From contig DCXL01000004.1 in the NCBI GenBank assembly GCA_002328415.1, positions 1,029,451 to 1,093,450 of the forward strand: 64,000 nucleotides of DNA. Reading direction: 5' to 3'. The position numbers and the translations under genes were made by a program. The notes below the pieces were generated by a model. That model saw only the letters and a list, made by a program, of their open reading frames with translations. It was not told the origin of the DNA and ran no database searches. Positions 49,801-57,753 of this stretch are shown piece after piece. How positions within the stretch are numbered: the first letter of the stretch is position 1; the number at the start of each line of letters is the position of its first letter. Source of the stretch: Micavibrio sp. UBA2137 (GTDB taxonomy: Bacteria > Pseudomonadota > Alphaproteobacteria > Micavibrionales > Micavibrionaceae).

Positions 49801-51106
49801 TACAACAACACTTGCCGCTGATACGTTTAACATCACAGTTAATGCAGTTGATGATCCACCTGTTGCCGGTAATAATACAGGGGCGACAACAGATGAAGGT
49901 TTAAGTGTTGTCATTACAAATGCTATGCTTTCTACAACCGATGTTGATACGGCTAATAATGCGCTTGTCTATACGGTCACATCTGCCCCTGCCAATGGGC
50001 AAATTAGGGTAAATGGCTTTCCAAGTGGCTCATTCACACAACAAGATATTAATGATGGGGATGTTGTCTTTATTCATGATGGGTCACCCACATTATCGGA
50101 TTCCTTTGATTTTACAGTATCAGACGGCACGACAACGCTTGCCGCTGATACGTTCAATATTACGGTAAACCCTATTAATGATGCACCAGAGATTACAGGT
50201 GCGCGCGCGCATGTGGATGCGGCAATGACAACGGTCATTACAAGTGCCGATTTACAGGCAACGGATGAAGAAACGGCAGATCCAAACCTTCTGGTGTTTA
50301 CAATCATGAGCGCCCCTGTTGAAGGACAATTAGAGCTGACGACCAACCCTGGTGTCGCGGTCGGCACATTTACTCAAGCCGATATTGATAATGGTGATCT
50401 CGTCTATGTTCATACAGGTGCGTCTGATGTCATTGACAGCTTTGATTTCACAGTTTCTGATGGGTCTTTATCATCTGGTGTACAAACATTCTCGCTCTTT
50501 ACAGGGGATGTTGTTCCGTTTGCTAGTGGCGATGCAACAGTTACAGGAACGGCCAGTAGTGACTATCTTAATGGTGGTAACGGGAATGATACAGTCAGCG
50601 GAGATGACGGTTCTGACGAGCTACAAGGTGGTAACGGAAACGACATTCTCTATGGCGAAAATGGCGATGACATCATAGATGGTGGTAACAACAATGATAT
50701 CCTTTATGGTGGTAGTGGCAATGACACCCTTAACGGTGGTAACGGGGACGATATACTTTACGGTGGTCTAGGTGCCGATAGTTTGCAAGGCGGTAGTGGA
50801 AATGACCGTTTTGTCTTTGAGGCGGCGAGCGTTTTTGATGCCGTTGATACAATCGAAAGCTTTAGCCTGTTCTTAGGGGGCGATATCATTGACATCAGCG
50901 ACGTTTTGGTCGGTTATGACGAAATGACAGACGACATTTTGGACTTTGCCCGCTTTGTGGATAGTGGGTCAGACACAACTCTGGAAATCGATGTAGACGG
51001 TTTGGCCAATGGCGTAAACTTCCAAGCAGCAGTCTTTATCGTCAACGGCGCAAGTCTAGACATTGCTTCACTAGAGGCAAGTGGTAATCTGGACGCCGTT
51101 GTTTAG
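46871..51106 (+). CDS. giant cadherin-like repeat adhesin with C-terminal RTX repeats
   Basis: This is a 1411-residue surface or secreted adhesin (1416 from the alternative ATG 46856). The N-terminal ~200 residues are acidic and unlike the rest. Then nine repeats of about 100-113 residues follow, each with A-M-L-x-x-S-D-x-D near its start and F-T-Q-D-D-L. Each then has V-Y-V-H-D-G-S-E, D-F-T-V-S-D-G-T-T and V-D-D-A-P at its end (cadherin_3 or CSPG-like, calcium-binding). Residues about 1235-1320 hold around nine glycine-rich RTX nonapeptides (G-G-x-G-N-D-x-L-x). The last part is the type I secretion signal region. The N-terminus has no A-A-G cleavage site of the usual LapA type. Confidence 0.9.
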   Translation: MDGENEDNLELKLDRNAVQDSVQGEENAPAEDKLGITLDDGLLNLENPLKDIYENLKDIEASAGEAPKIDLPQPDITQLTEQINTPQDTPVPDSDFVATKANTPSNDPFSISDIPTLSIGALGNNELDISQRSQLSNLESSRYMQAMNTKSIEDFGVYIFDSFIKRFEGDENSILRSSTSLRTLDSRPVILQAVEDTATTPTTPTNSAPVSQANTGATLIEDGNTTITSAMLDTSDADTSDINLVYSVTGLPSGGQLELTSAPGIAITSFTQADINSNLVTYVHSGGEAPTDSFNFTVSDGTTTLPASTFNITVSPVDDAPTQDINTGTTVAEGSTTTITAAMLDSSDVDTTDPNIDYTVTGALTNGQLELTTNPGVGITTFTQDDLVNNRVVYVHDGSETVADSFDFTVSDGTTTLPTDTFSITVSPVNDAPNLSVGVAPSIPEGSALTITNTILNGSDADDADTDITYTASSITNGQIELGTNPGVAITSFTQDDVNSNNVIFVHDGSETVTSGFNVSLADGGEDGATPALGTVTIGITAVDDAPILDTNIGATFIEGTTSTITTAMLDSSDVDTTDPNIDYTVTGALTNGQLELTANPGVAITTFTQDDLNNNRVVYVHDGSETLSDSFDFTVSDGTTTLPADTFSITVSPVDDAPTLDTNNTFNINEGATTTLTTTTLSSSDSDTADTAIIYTLTTPISGGGQLELITNPGIAITTFTQDDLVNNRVVFAHDGSENTTGGFDFTISDGTTTSGGTTFSISISAVDDAPILDTNNTFNINEGATTTLTTATLSTSDSDTADSGITYSLTTLINGGGQLELTTNPGVAIFSFTQDDLVNNRVIFVHDGSENTSGSFDFTISDGTTTSGGTTFSISISAVDDAPILNTNVGLTIDEGNTETITTAMLDSSDVDTTDPNIDYTITSSPLDGQLELTTNPGVVITSFTQDDLANNRVVYVHGGPADATDSFNFTVSDGTTTLAADTFNITVNAVDDPPVAGNNTGATTDEGLSVVITNAMLSTTDVDTANNALVYTVTSAPANGQIRVNGFPSGSFTQQDINDGDVVFIHDGSPTLSDSFDFTVSDGTTTLAADTFNITVNPINDAPEITGARAHVDAAMTTVITSADLQATDEETADPNLLVFTIMSAPVEGQLELTTNPGVAVGTFTQADIDNGDLVYVHTGASDVIDSFDFTVSDGSLSSGVQTFSLFTGDVVPFASGDATVTGTASSDYLNGGNGNDTVSGDDGSDELQGGNGNDILYGENGDDIIDGGNNNDILYGGSGNDTLNGGNGDDILYGGLGADSLQGGSGNDRFVFEAASVFDAVDTIESFSLFLGGDIIDISDVLVGYDEMTDDILDFARFVDSGSDTTLEIDVDGLANGVNFQAAVFIVNGASLDIASLEASGNLDAVV

Positions 51107-51774
51107 GCCACATCCTGATTTTCAACAATACGCATAATATTTTGACCCAGCGCATGCGCGTTGTAGCCATCGGGAAAAAACTGCGCGATTGCACTATCTT
51201 CAATATCAAGACTGCCTGTGTAACTGCCAAAGGCTGGCAGAATAAGACGTTTACCATCTTCTATAAAACAGCGCCTGCGTACCGATTTGCCCTTATGCCT
51301 CAAAGTAATACAGGGGTGGTAATGCCCACTCACCTCACCTAATTGGGCAACACTCAAGGCCTCATGTCGAAAAATAAGAGTCTTAGAAGGAAACTCGATA
51401 TGTGCTTCGACGCCCTCAGGCACAAAGCCCTTTTCGTGGTTTCCAATAATCCAGATAACGCGATAGCGTTTGCAAATCTCTTCAAACATATCGATACAGT
51501 TCCTATCAAGACGTGCAAATCCTTGGGGATCGTGGACTGTGTCGCCCAACAGAATAAGCGTTTCGACCTCGTTATTATCAAGGTCATGTCTGAGACGTGT
51601 TAGCGTTTCACAGGAATCATAAGGCGGTACAAATCGACCAACTTTTAAAAAATCAGATCCCTTCTCCAGATGTAAATCTGAAACAACCATGACTTTCTCA
51701 TCTGGCCAATAAAGGCAACCAGAGACAAGAGAGACAAGATTTTGTCCGGCAAATTCAAAGGCGTATTTATTCAT
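51103..51774 (-). CDS. pdeM: ligase-associated DNA damage response endonuclease PdeM
   Basis: This is a calcineurin-like metallophosphoesterase with the family metal motifs V-V-S-D-L-H-L-E-K, L-L-G-D-T-V-H-D, I-I-G-N-H-E and V-S-G-H-Y-H-P. The 223 residues match PdeM length. The ATG overlaps the lhr stop, so it is translated with the helicase. Its stop overlaps that of the adhesin by four bases. PdeM is part of a four-gene ligase-associated repair cluster whose precise substrate is not settled. Confidence 0.88.
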   Translation of the reverse strand: MNKYAFEFAGQNLVSLVSGCLYWPDEKVMVVSDLHLEKGSDFLKVGRFVPPYDSCETLTRLRHDLDNNEVETLILLGDTVHDPQGFARLDRNCIDMFEEICKRYRVIWIIGNHEKGFVPEGVEAHIEFPSKTLIFRHEALSVAQLGEVSGHYHPCITLRHKGKSVRRRCFIEDGKRLILPAFGSYTGSLDIEDSAIAQFFPDGYNAHALGQNIMRIVENQDVA

Positions 51775-54235
51775 TTTTTTCTAATCCAGCTTCCTTAAGA
51801 AGCTCTTCTTCCATATCCTCAAACAAGTAATCACTCACCGTTTCACGGTTCATAGATTCGCGTGAAATCTCCAAAATAAGGGGGACAGCCAATGGAGAGA
51901 CCCTCTCCAAATCATGATGTATAATTTGCCCCTCCACACGATGCAATAATGATGACAATCTTTTCAAATCAATTAGCCCTTCAGCGGCATCCTCATACGC
52001 TGCGCGCAATAAAATATGGTCGGGCTCATATTTGCGCAACACATCATAGATGAGGTCAGAGCTAAAAGTCATTTGGCGACCCGTTTTCTGTTGCCCAGGG
52101 TGACGCCGCTCAATTAACCCTGCAATCACCGCGGCTGTTCGGAAATTACGCTTCATCAAGGGCGTTTCAGATAGCCATTCTTCCAAATCATCGGCCAACA
52201 TATCTTGTGAAAAAAGCCCTTCTATATCCTCAGGTTTTTTAAGCGACCACACTGCAATCCCGTAATCACTAGCCACAAATCCTAACGGCTTATAGCCAAA
52301 GCGTTGCATGCGGCGCATCATCAGAAAGCCAAGTGTTTGATGCGCGTTCCATCCTTCAAAGGGATAGGCAACCGTGTAAAACTTGCCTTGGCGGGCAAAA
52401 GTTTCGACAACCAGATTGGTTTCAGAGGGTAAGACAGAGCGCTCTTTTTGTATTAAAAGCCAGTCTTTTACAGGGGTTGGTAAGCGCCCCCAGAGTGTTT
52501 CGTCATGGACAAGATGACGCACCTGTTCCGCCAGATGCGAGGAAAATGGCATGCGTCCGCCTGCATACGATGGTATGGATGGCGTCCCTTGCTTGGTCTT
52601 TGAAACCATCACCTGCATATCGCGCAAACCCTCAAAGCGCAAAACCTGTCCGCCAAAATAAAATGTATCTCCGGGCGACAATTTGTTGATAAACCACTCC
52701 TCAATTGTCCCTAATGTCTTATGACGCAATTTGACCTTGAGCGCGGGTGCCTCAACAATGGTCCCGATATTCATGCGATATTGTTGGCGATAGCGTTTAT
52801 CGGACAGCATGTAACAACCATTTCCATCTTGTATAAGACGCCCAAAACGTTCGTAAGATTTGAGGGCATATCCCCCATCTTTCACAAAGGAAAGTGTTTT
52901 ATCGAATGTTTGCTTATCCAGATCACGATAAGGCCAAGCCTGTACAACTTCCTCATAAAAATCATCTGCGTCAAATGGCCCGACACAGGCGCATGCAAAG
53001 ATGTGCTGTGCAAGAACATCCAAGCCCCCATCACGCGGAATGCCGCCATCATAGATACCATCCTCAATGGCTGATTTAGCCGCCAAACATTCCAGATATT
53101 CAAAGCGGGAGGCAGGGACAAGAAGCGCACGCGATGGTTCATCCATACGGTGGTTAGAACGCCCTATGCGCTGTAAAAGCCTTGAGACGCCCTTTGGCGC
53201 GCCAATTTGGACTACCAGATCAACAGCGGCCCAATCTAGTCCCAAATCAAGTGAGGATGTTGCCACAACACAGTCCAACTCTCCGCCAGACATCATTTCC
53301 TCGACCTTACGACGCAGGCTGCGATCAAGTGAGCCGTGGTGCATGGCAATGCGCAAATTTTTATCGTTCACTTTCCACAATTCCTGAAAAATCAGCTCGG
53401 CTTGCGCACGTGTATTCACAAACACAACCGACATGTCCGCCTTCGCAACTGCTTGGTAAATCTCAGGGACAGCATAGGTTGCCATGTGGCCTGACCACGG
53501 CATACGGTTTTTGCCAACCAGAATATCTATTTTGGGTTTAACCTCATGTCTTACATTTATAATATTTCCGTGGTTCTTCCGTGCTAGCCAATTCAGGGCA
53601 AGTTCTGGCTCGGCAACAGTTGCGGATAATCCTATACGCTGTGCCTCGGGTGCAAGTTCAGCCAATCGCGCCATGTTAAGTGAAAGCAAGTCACCGCGCT
53701 TTGAGTGCATCAGCGCGTGAATTTCATCGAGCACAATATATTTAAGATGTTTAAAATATTTGTCAGACTCCTCATACGATAAGAGAAGCGCCAAACTTTC
53801 TGGCGTTGTCATCAACATATGCGGTGGCTTGGTCTTTTGGCGTTGCCGTTTCGAGGCTGGCGTGTCACCTGTACGTGTTTCGTACGTAATCGGGAGTGAT
53901 AATTCTTTGATAGGGGTGCCAACATTCCTGTGCACATCAACAGCTAACGCCTTAAGTGGCGAAATATATAGCGTATGAAGTGTATGTTCTGGATGGGAAT
54001 GCGCGCACAGATCAACAAAAGACGGTAAAAAACCTGCCAATGTTTTACCCCCGCCCGTCGGGGCAATCAGAAGTGTGTCTTTGCCTGACTTTGCTGACTC
54101 CAACACCTCTAATTGATGTTCGTGCCAGGCCCACCCTTTATCCCTCAGCCAACCCGTCAACGGATTATTTTCCAACACTTCTGGAAGTGCGGATGTCTCT
54201 GCCCTATTTTGTTTTTCATGCAATTGCTGAACCAT
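51767..54235 (-). CDS. lhr: ligase-associated DEAD/DEAH-box helicase (Lhr type)
   Basis: This is a superfamily 2 ATPase for DNA repair. The 822 residues show Walker A A-P-T-G-G-G-K-T-L, the Q-motif near the start, DEIH (V-L-D-E-I-H-A-L), T-A-T motif (L-S-A-T-V-A-E) and late motif R-I-G-R-S-N-H-R. The rest is the long Lhr-specific C-terminal module. The start ATG (54235) overlaps the start of the divergent exonuclease gene by 18 bases, which is unusual; a later start would avoid it. The gene order with pdeM downstream and exonuclease-ligase in the other direction is conserved. Confidence 0.93.
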   Translation of the reverse strand: MVQQLHEKQNRAETSALPEVLENNPLTGWLRDKGWAWHEHQLEVLESAKSGKDTLLIAPTGGGKTLAGFLPSFVDLCAHSHPEHTLHTLYISPLKALAVDVHRNVGTPIKELSLPITYETRTGDTPASKRQRQKTKPPHMLMTTPESLALLLSYEESDKYFKHLKYIVLDEIHALMHSKRGDLLSLNMARLAELAPEAQRIGLSATVAEPELALNWLARKNHGNIINVRHEVKPKIDILVGKNRMPWSGHMATYAVPEIYQAVAKADMSVVFVNTRAQAELIFQELWKVNDKNLRIAMHHGSLDRSLRRKVEEMMSGGELDCVVATSSLDLGLDWAAVDLVVQIGAPKGVSRLLQRIGRSNHRMDEPSRALLVPASRFEYLECLAAKSAIEDGIYDGGIPRDGGLDVLAQHIFACACVGPFDADDFYEEVVQAWPYRDLDKQTFDKTLSFVKDGGYALKSYERFGRLIQDGNGCYMLSDKRYRQQYRMNIGTIVEAPALKVKLRHKTLGTIEEWFINKLSPGDTFYFGGQVLRFEGLRDMQVMVSKTKQGTPSIPSYAGGRMPFSSHLAEQVRHLVHDETLWGRLPTPVKDWLLIQKERSVLPSETNLVVETFARQGKFYTVAYPFEGWNAHQTLGFLMMRRMQRFGYKPLGFVASDYGIAVWSLKKPEDIEGLFSQDMLADDLEEWLSETPLMKRNFRTAAVIAGLIERRHPGQQKTGRQMTFSSDLIYDVLRKYEPDHILLRAAYEDAAEGLIDLKRLSSLLHRVEGQIIHHDLERVSPLAVPLILEISRESMNRETVSDYLFEDMEEELLKEAGLEKNE

Positions 54236-55207
54236 AAATTATATATAGAGCCAATTGATGCCTATATCGACCCTTTGTCGCCAGTAAAAACTGCAATCGT
54301 AACTCATGGGCATGCCGATCATGCACGTGGTGGCAACGATCACGTCATTGCCACAGCTGATACGATTGAAATTATGAAGCGTCGTTATGGGGAGAATTGC
54401 GCCAAGAAATTTACAGTGCTTGATTATGGCGAGGAGCTTAAAATAAAGGACGTGGCAATTTCACTGCATCCCGCAGGACATGTTCTGGGAAGTGCGCAAG
54501 TTTTATTGCAATGGCGGGGACAGCGCGCCGTTATGACAGGCGACTTTAAAACGGTGCCCGATTCAACATGTACGCCTTTTGAGGTCGTGCCCTGTGATTT
54601 ATTCGTGACCGAGGCCACTTTTGGGTTGCCAGTTTTTCAACACCCTCACCCTAAACATGAAATAGAAAAGCTACTTCACTCAGTAAAGAGCCAGCCAGAA
54701 CGCTCTCATCTTGTGGGGGCGTACGCGCTTGGAAAGGCGCAGCGCGTTATCAAATTATTGCGCGAAGCAGGCTACGAAAAACCTATTTACGTACATGGCT
54801 CATACAAGAAGCTCTGTGATTATTATAAAAGTCGCGGCATCGATTTGGGCGACCTTAAATCACCCGCACATATGGACAAGGAAACCTTTCGCGGTGAAAT
54901 TATTATGGGGCCGCCTTCTGCGCTTAAAGCGCAATGGGCAAGACGCTTTCCCGATCCTGTTGTTTGCTTTGCTTCTGGGTGGATGCATATCAAGCAGCGC
55001 GCCAAACAATCTGGTGTCGAATTGCCCCTCGTTATTTCAGATCATGCTGATTGGAATGAGTTAACAGAAACAATTCACGCCACAGGTGCGCAGACCATAT
55101 GGGTTACCCACGGGCGTGAAGAGGCTCTAGTCCATTATTGTCGCTCTCAGGGACTTAATGCTGAACCCCTTTATTTACAGGGCCGTGAAGACGAGGATGA
55201 GGGGTAA
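54218..55207 (+). CDS. ligase-associated DNA exonuclease (metallo-beta-lactamase/beta-CASP type)
   Basis: This nuclease belongs to the same gene set as lhr, pdeM and the ATP-dependent ligase. From the ATG at 54218 it has about 329 residues. The metal-binding motif T-H-G-H-A-D-H-A and the next histidine H-P-A-G-H-V-L-G are intact, with T-G-D-F-K and the C-terminal S-D-H-A-D-W and V-T-H-G-R-E beta-CASP histidines. An upstream extension to 54113 is open but would overlap lhr by 120 bases. The ligase gene follows after three bases. Confidence 0.9.
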   Translation: MQLLNHKLYIEPIDAYIDPLSPVKTAIVTHGHADHARGGNDHVIATADTIEIMKRRYGENCAKKFTVLDYGEELKIKDVAISLHPAGHVLGSAQVLLQWRGQRAVMTGDFKTVPDSTCTPFEVVPCDLFVTEATFGLPVFQHPHPKHEIEKLLHSVKSQPERSHLVGAYALGKAQRVIKLLREAGYEKPIYVHGSYKKLCDYYKSRGIDLGDLKSPAHMDKETFRGEIIMGPPSALKAQWARRFPDPVVCFASGWMHIKQRAKQSGVELPLVISDHADWNELTETIHATGAQTIWVTHGREEALVHYCRSQGLNAEPLYLQGREDEDEG

Positions 55208-55210
55208 ATT

Positions 55211-56779
55211 ATGGATGATTTTGCCAAGCTTCTCTCACAGCTTATTTTAACACCCTCACGAAATAAGAAAATCGCATATCTGGTTAATTACTTTCAAACG
55301 ACGTCAGACCCTGATCGTGGATACGCCCTTGCGGCAATCACACGCGACCTCTCCTTCAAACAGGTCAAATCATCTTTTGTGAAAAAGGCTGTGTTAGAGC
55401 GTGTTGATCCCGTTTTATTTCAGCTCTCCTATGATTATGTAGGTGATTTGGGTGAAACTGTGGCACTCATTTGGCCTGATGAGAAGAAAGGTGAAATTCC
55501 CTCTGTCAGTCAATTTTTTAATTTTTTGGAAGAAACACCAACAAAAGAGTTACCAAACCTTTTTGCAGACTTGATGGACATGGCCGACGCGACACAGCGT
55601 TGGGCCATGATAAAGATGATAACGGGGGGGTTACGTGTTGGCGTCTCAGCACGTCTTGCAAAAACAGCCCTTGCACAATACGGCAATGTGGACTTGCGGG
55701 ATATTGAAGAAATTTGGCATGGGCTAGAAATTCCTTACACAAAGTTGTTTAGATGGCTGGATGGAAAAACTGACAAGCCTGTTATCCATCATACAGAAAC
55801 CTTTCACCCGATGATGTTATCCAATCCCATTGATGAGGAGAAAGATTTTGAACGCCTTAACCCTCATAACTTTGCAGCTGAATGGAAGTGGGATGGTATA
55901 CGCGTACAGCTTGTTTTTAACGAGAACAAACAGCGTATTTTTTCGCGCACGGGTGATGATATCTCTCACACTTTTCCAGATTTGGGAGATAGCTTGAAAG
56001 GAAGTGCCGTCCTTGATGGCGAGCTTCTTGTCGGCCATGATTTTGAACCACTTGATTTTAATGCCCTCCAACAGCGCCTCAATCGTAAGACCGTTGTAAA
56101 GAAACATCTTGAAGACTATCCCGCTTTTGTACGCGTCTATGATATTTTGTTTGATGGTGAGGAGGATATGCGCAGTAAAACCTGGACTGAACGTCGTCAC
56201 GCGCTCGAAAACTGGCTTAAGGTCAATAAGAATGAACGCCTCAGTCTCTCCCAGCTCATTGAATTCAAGGACTGGAAAGAACTGGGCGGTATTCGTACTG
56301 AAGGCGCCGAAACGCATGGACATGAAGGTATCATGCTAAAGGATAAAACATCCCCGTACCTACCTGGTCGTCCCAAAGGCCCATGGTTTAAGTGGAAACG
56401 CGACGCAAAGCTAGCTGATGCTGTTCTCATGTACGCCCAGCGGGGGCACGGGAAACGTTCCTCTTTTTATTCCGACTACACCTTTGGCGTTTGGAAAGGC
56501 AATGAAATTGTACCCATCGGAAAGGCCTATTTCGGATTTACCGATGCGGAGCTTAAAGAGATTGATAAATGGGTGCGGGCCAATACTGTTGCGCGCTATG
56601 GGCCTGTACGTGAGGTTAAAAAGGAACTCGTTTTTGAGGTGGCCTTTGACAGTGCCCACGAAAGCCCACGCCATAAATCGGGCATTGCCTTGCGCTTCCC
56701 CCGCATTCATCGCATTCGTTGGGATAAACCAGCGCAAGAGGCCGATACACTTGAAGCCATTCAAAAACTTGTTGGGTGA
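55211..56779 (+). CDS. ATP-dependent DNA ligase
   Basis: This is a 522-residue ligase of the kind linked to the pdeM-lhr-exonuclease cluster. The nucleotidyl-lysine motif E-W-K-W-D-G-I-R (K-x-D-G) marks the catalytic lysine. The D-G-E-L-L motif, H-E-G-I-M-L-K-D and K-W-K-R-D-A-K-L follow in the order of motifs III, IV and V. The N-terminal 200 residues are the DNA-binding domain and the C-terminal part is the OB domain. Co-directional with the exonuclease (GAGGGG site before the ATG). Confidence 0.93.
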   Translation: MDDFAKLLSQLILTPSRNKKIAYLVNYFQTTSDPDRGYALAAITRDLSFKQVKSSFVKKAVLERVDPVLFQLSYDYVGDLGETVALIWPDEKKGEIPSVSQFFNFLEETPTKELPNLFADLMDMADATQRWAMIKMITGGLRVGVSARLAKTALAQYGNVDLRDIEEIWHGLEIPYTKLFRWLDGKTDKPVIHHTETFHPMMLSNPIDEEKDFERLNPHNFAAEWKWDGIRVQLVFNENKQRIFSRTGDDISHTFPDLGDSLKGSAVLDGELLVGHDFEPLDFNALQQRLNRKTVVKKHLEDYPAFVRVYDILFDGEEDMRSKTWTERRHALENWLKVNKNERLSLSQLIEFKDWKELGGIRTEGAETHGHEGIMLKDKTSPYLPGRPKGPWFKWKRDAKLADAVLMYAQRGHGKRSSFYSDYTFGVWKGNEIVPIGKAYFGFTDAELKEIDKWVRANTVARYGPVREVKKELVFEVAFDSAHESPRHKSGIALRFPRIHRIRWDKPAQEADTLEAIQKLVG

Positions 56780-56842
56780 TTTTAATAGCTTGTTAAGCTA
56801 GGCTTGTTAATAATTAAAAGAAAACAAACACTTCGTATCATT

Positions 56843-57496
56843 ATGCCCTCAGAAAAACTCTCTATTATCGGACTTGGCTCTCTTATTAGCGAACAATCCG
56901 CACGACGCACCTGCCCTAATTTATCCAATTTCCGCCTTGGGTTCACGCATGGGCATAAGCGCATCTTTAATAAGGCCGACTCCTATCTTATTCGCATGGA
57001 TAAACTGCCTGATGACAAAAAATATGCGTGTCTAAGCGCTGTCCCTGACAAATCAATACTAAAGATGTATGTGTCAATTTTCGATATCGCTATTGAAGAT
57101 TGGCCAGCGCTCGTTGAACGTGAATTTGAGTACCGGCTAGTCGAAATCCCCTATGAGGAGCTTGATGGTGGAGGCACAGGTCATGCCATTGCTTGCCTAG
57201 GTGACTATACAGATGAAAAAACATGTCTGGATATCATTCATGCGGACCCTGTACGTAAGTTGAGATGGAAAGAATTTTGCAAAAATTACGACGGACCTAT
57301 CTGGCGTTATGATCTTGAGCCATCTGAGTATTATCTAAATGCATGCCTAAAGACATTTCAGGATTTAGGAGCAGAATTTTACAACAACTTTCTGGACACC
57401 ACCTTTGTCGGAGACGGTCGCACTATTCGTAACTATTTAAAGGATGCAGAATCAAGAAACCCTGCAAGGGGCATTTCCTCAGCAGGGTTTCCGTAG
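56843..57496 (+). CDS. gamma-glutamylcyclotransferase-like protein
   Basis: The start I-I-G-L-G-S-L-I-S-E fits the GGCT/AIG2 fold glycine loop (usual Y-G-S-x-L), and R-L-V-E-I-P-Y-E-E-L holds a possible catalytic Glu. The 218 residues include the segment C-P-N-L-S-N-F-R-L-G-F. The match is weak and the substrate unknown; it may be an unrelated fold. I chose the ATG at 56843; the open frame begins at 56804. A 9-base stem-loop (aaaccctgc/gcagggttt, 57457-57490) lies inside the last codons. Confidence 0.4.
   Translation: MPSEKLSIIGLGSLISEQSARRTCPNLSNFRLGFTHGHKRIFNKADSYLIRMDKLPDDKKYACLSAVPDKSILKMYVSIFDIAIEDWPALVEREFEYRLVEIPYEELDGGGTGHAIACLGDYTDEKTCLDIIHADPVRKLRWKEFCKNYDGPIWRYDLEPSEYYLNACLKTFQDLGAEFYNNFLDTTFVGDGRTIRNYLKDAESRNPARGISSAGFP
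57457..57490. repeat. hairpin at the 3' end of the GGCT-like gene
   Basis: A perfect nine-base stem (aaaccctgc / gcagggttt) with a 16-base loop lies inside the last codons before the stop. It may act as a terminator in part; there is no clear T tract on the plus strand. Confidence 0.45.
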
Positions 57497-57531
57497 ATAC
57501 TTTGATCTTAAACGATTTCAGGCCGGATAAA

Positions 57532-57550
57532 GCCTGAAATATATTCAGGC
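57532..57550 (-). terminator. candidate terminator of the 32-residue peptide gene
   Basis: A perfect seven-base stem (gcctgaa / ttcaggc) with a five-base loop overlaps the stop codon of the small gene. A third copy of the arm at 57516-57523 could pair with 57532-57539 instead, giving two mutually exclusive hairpins. Confidence 0.5.
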
Positions 57551-57648
57551 TAGTTTGCCGCTCCCATGTGGGAGGACCAAATGCCGATCCTCGCCAGTGT
57601 TAAAACGTCATTAGCTCCGGCCTTAAAATTCTGTTCTGGATCACTCAT
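57550..57648 (-). CDS. short peptide gene, 32 residues, with near-perfect ribosome-binding site
   Basis: This 33-codon open frame (M-S-D-P-E-Q-N-F-K-A-G-A...) stops at TAG. Upstream lies AAAGGAGGTGATC (57651-57663), complementary over 13 bases to the 16S rRNA 3' end, with seven bases between GGAGG and ATG. No signal peptide or membrane helix is obvious; the C-terminal half has L-A-R-I-G-I-W-S-S-H-M-G. I do not recognise it. The preceding gene on this strand ends at a terminator 50 bases upstream, so this gene should have its own promoter. Confidence 0.55.
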   Translation of the reverse strand: MSDPEQNFKAGANDVLTLARIGIWSSHMGAAN

Positions 57649-57697
57649 CTGATCACCTCCTTTCATTGTTTGCTCAACATAGTAATAAGTATGGGGC

Positions 57698-57725
57698 AAA
57701 AAAAATGCGCGTCAACTGACACGCA
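57698..57725 (-). terminator. Rho-independent terminator after the lipoprotein gene
   Basis: On the minus strand TGCGTGTCA pairs with TGACGCGCA (one G-T pair), followed by a run of eight T. It lies just past the lipoprotein stop. Confidence 0.8.
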
Positions 57726-57753
57726 CTTTTTGAAATAATCTTAGATATTTATT

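Noticed and set aside
46871..50550. possible CRISPR array or tandem DNA repeat
   Set aside because: The repeats are about 330 bases, in frame, and encode protein domains with calcium-binding motifs; they are not spaced like CRISPR repeats.
51141..51603. plus-strand frames of 66-86 codons under pdeM
   Set aside because: They are antisense to a conserved metallophosphoesterase and lack ribosome-binding sites.
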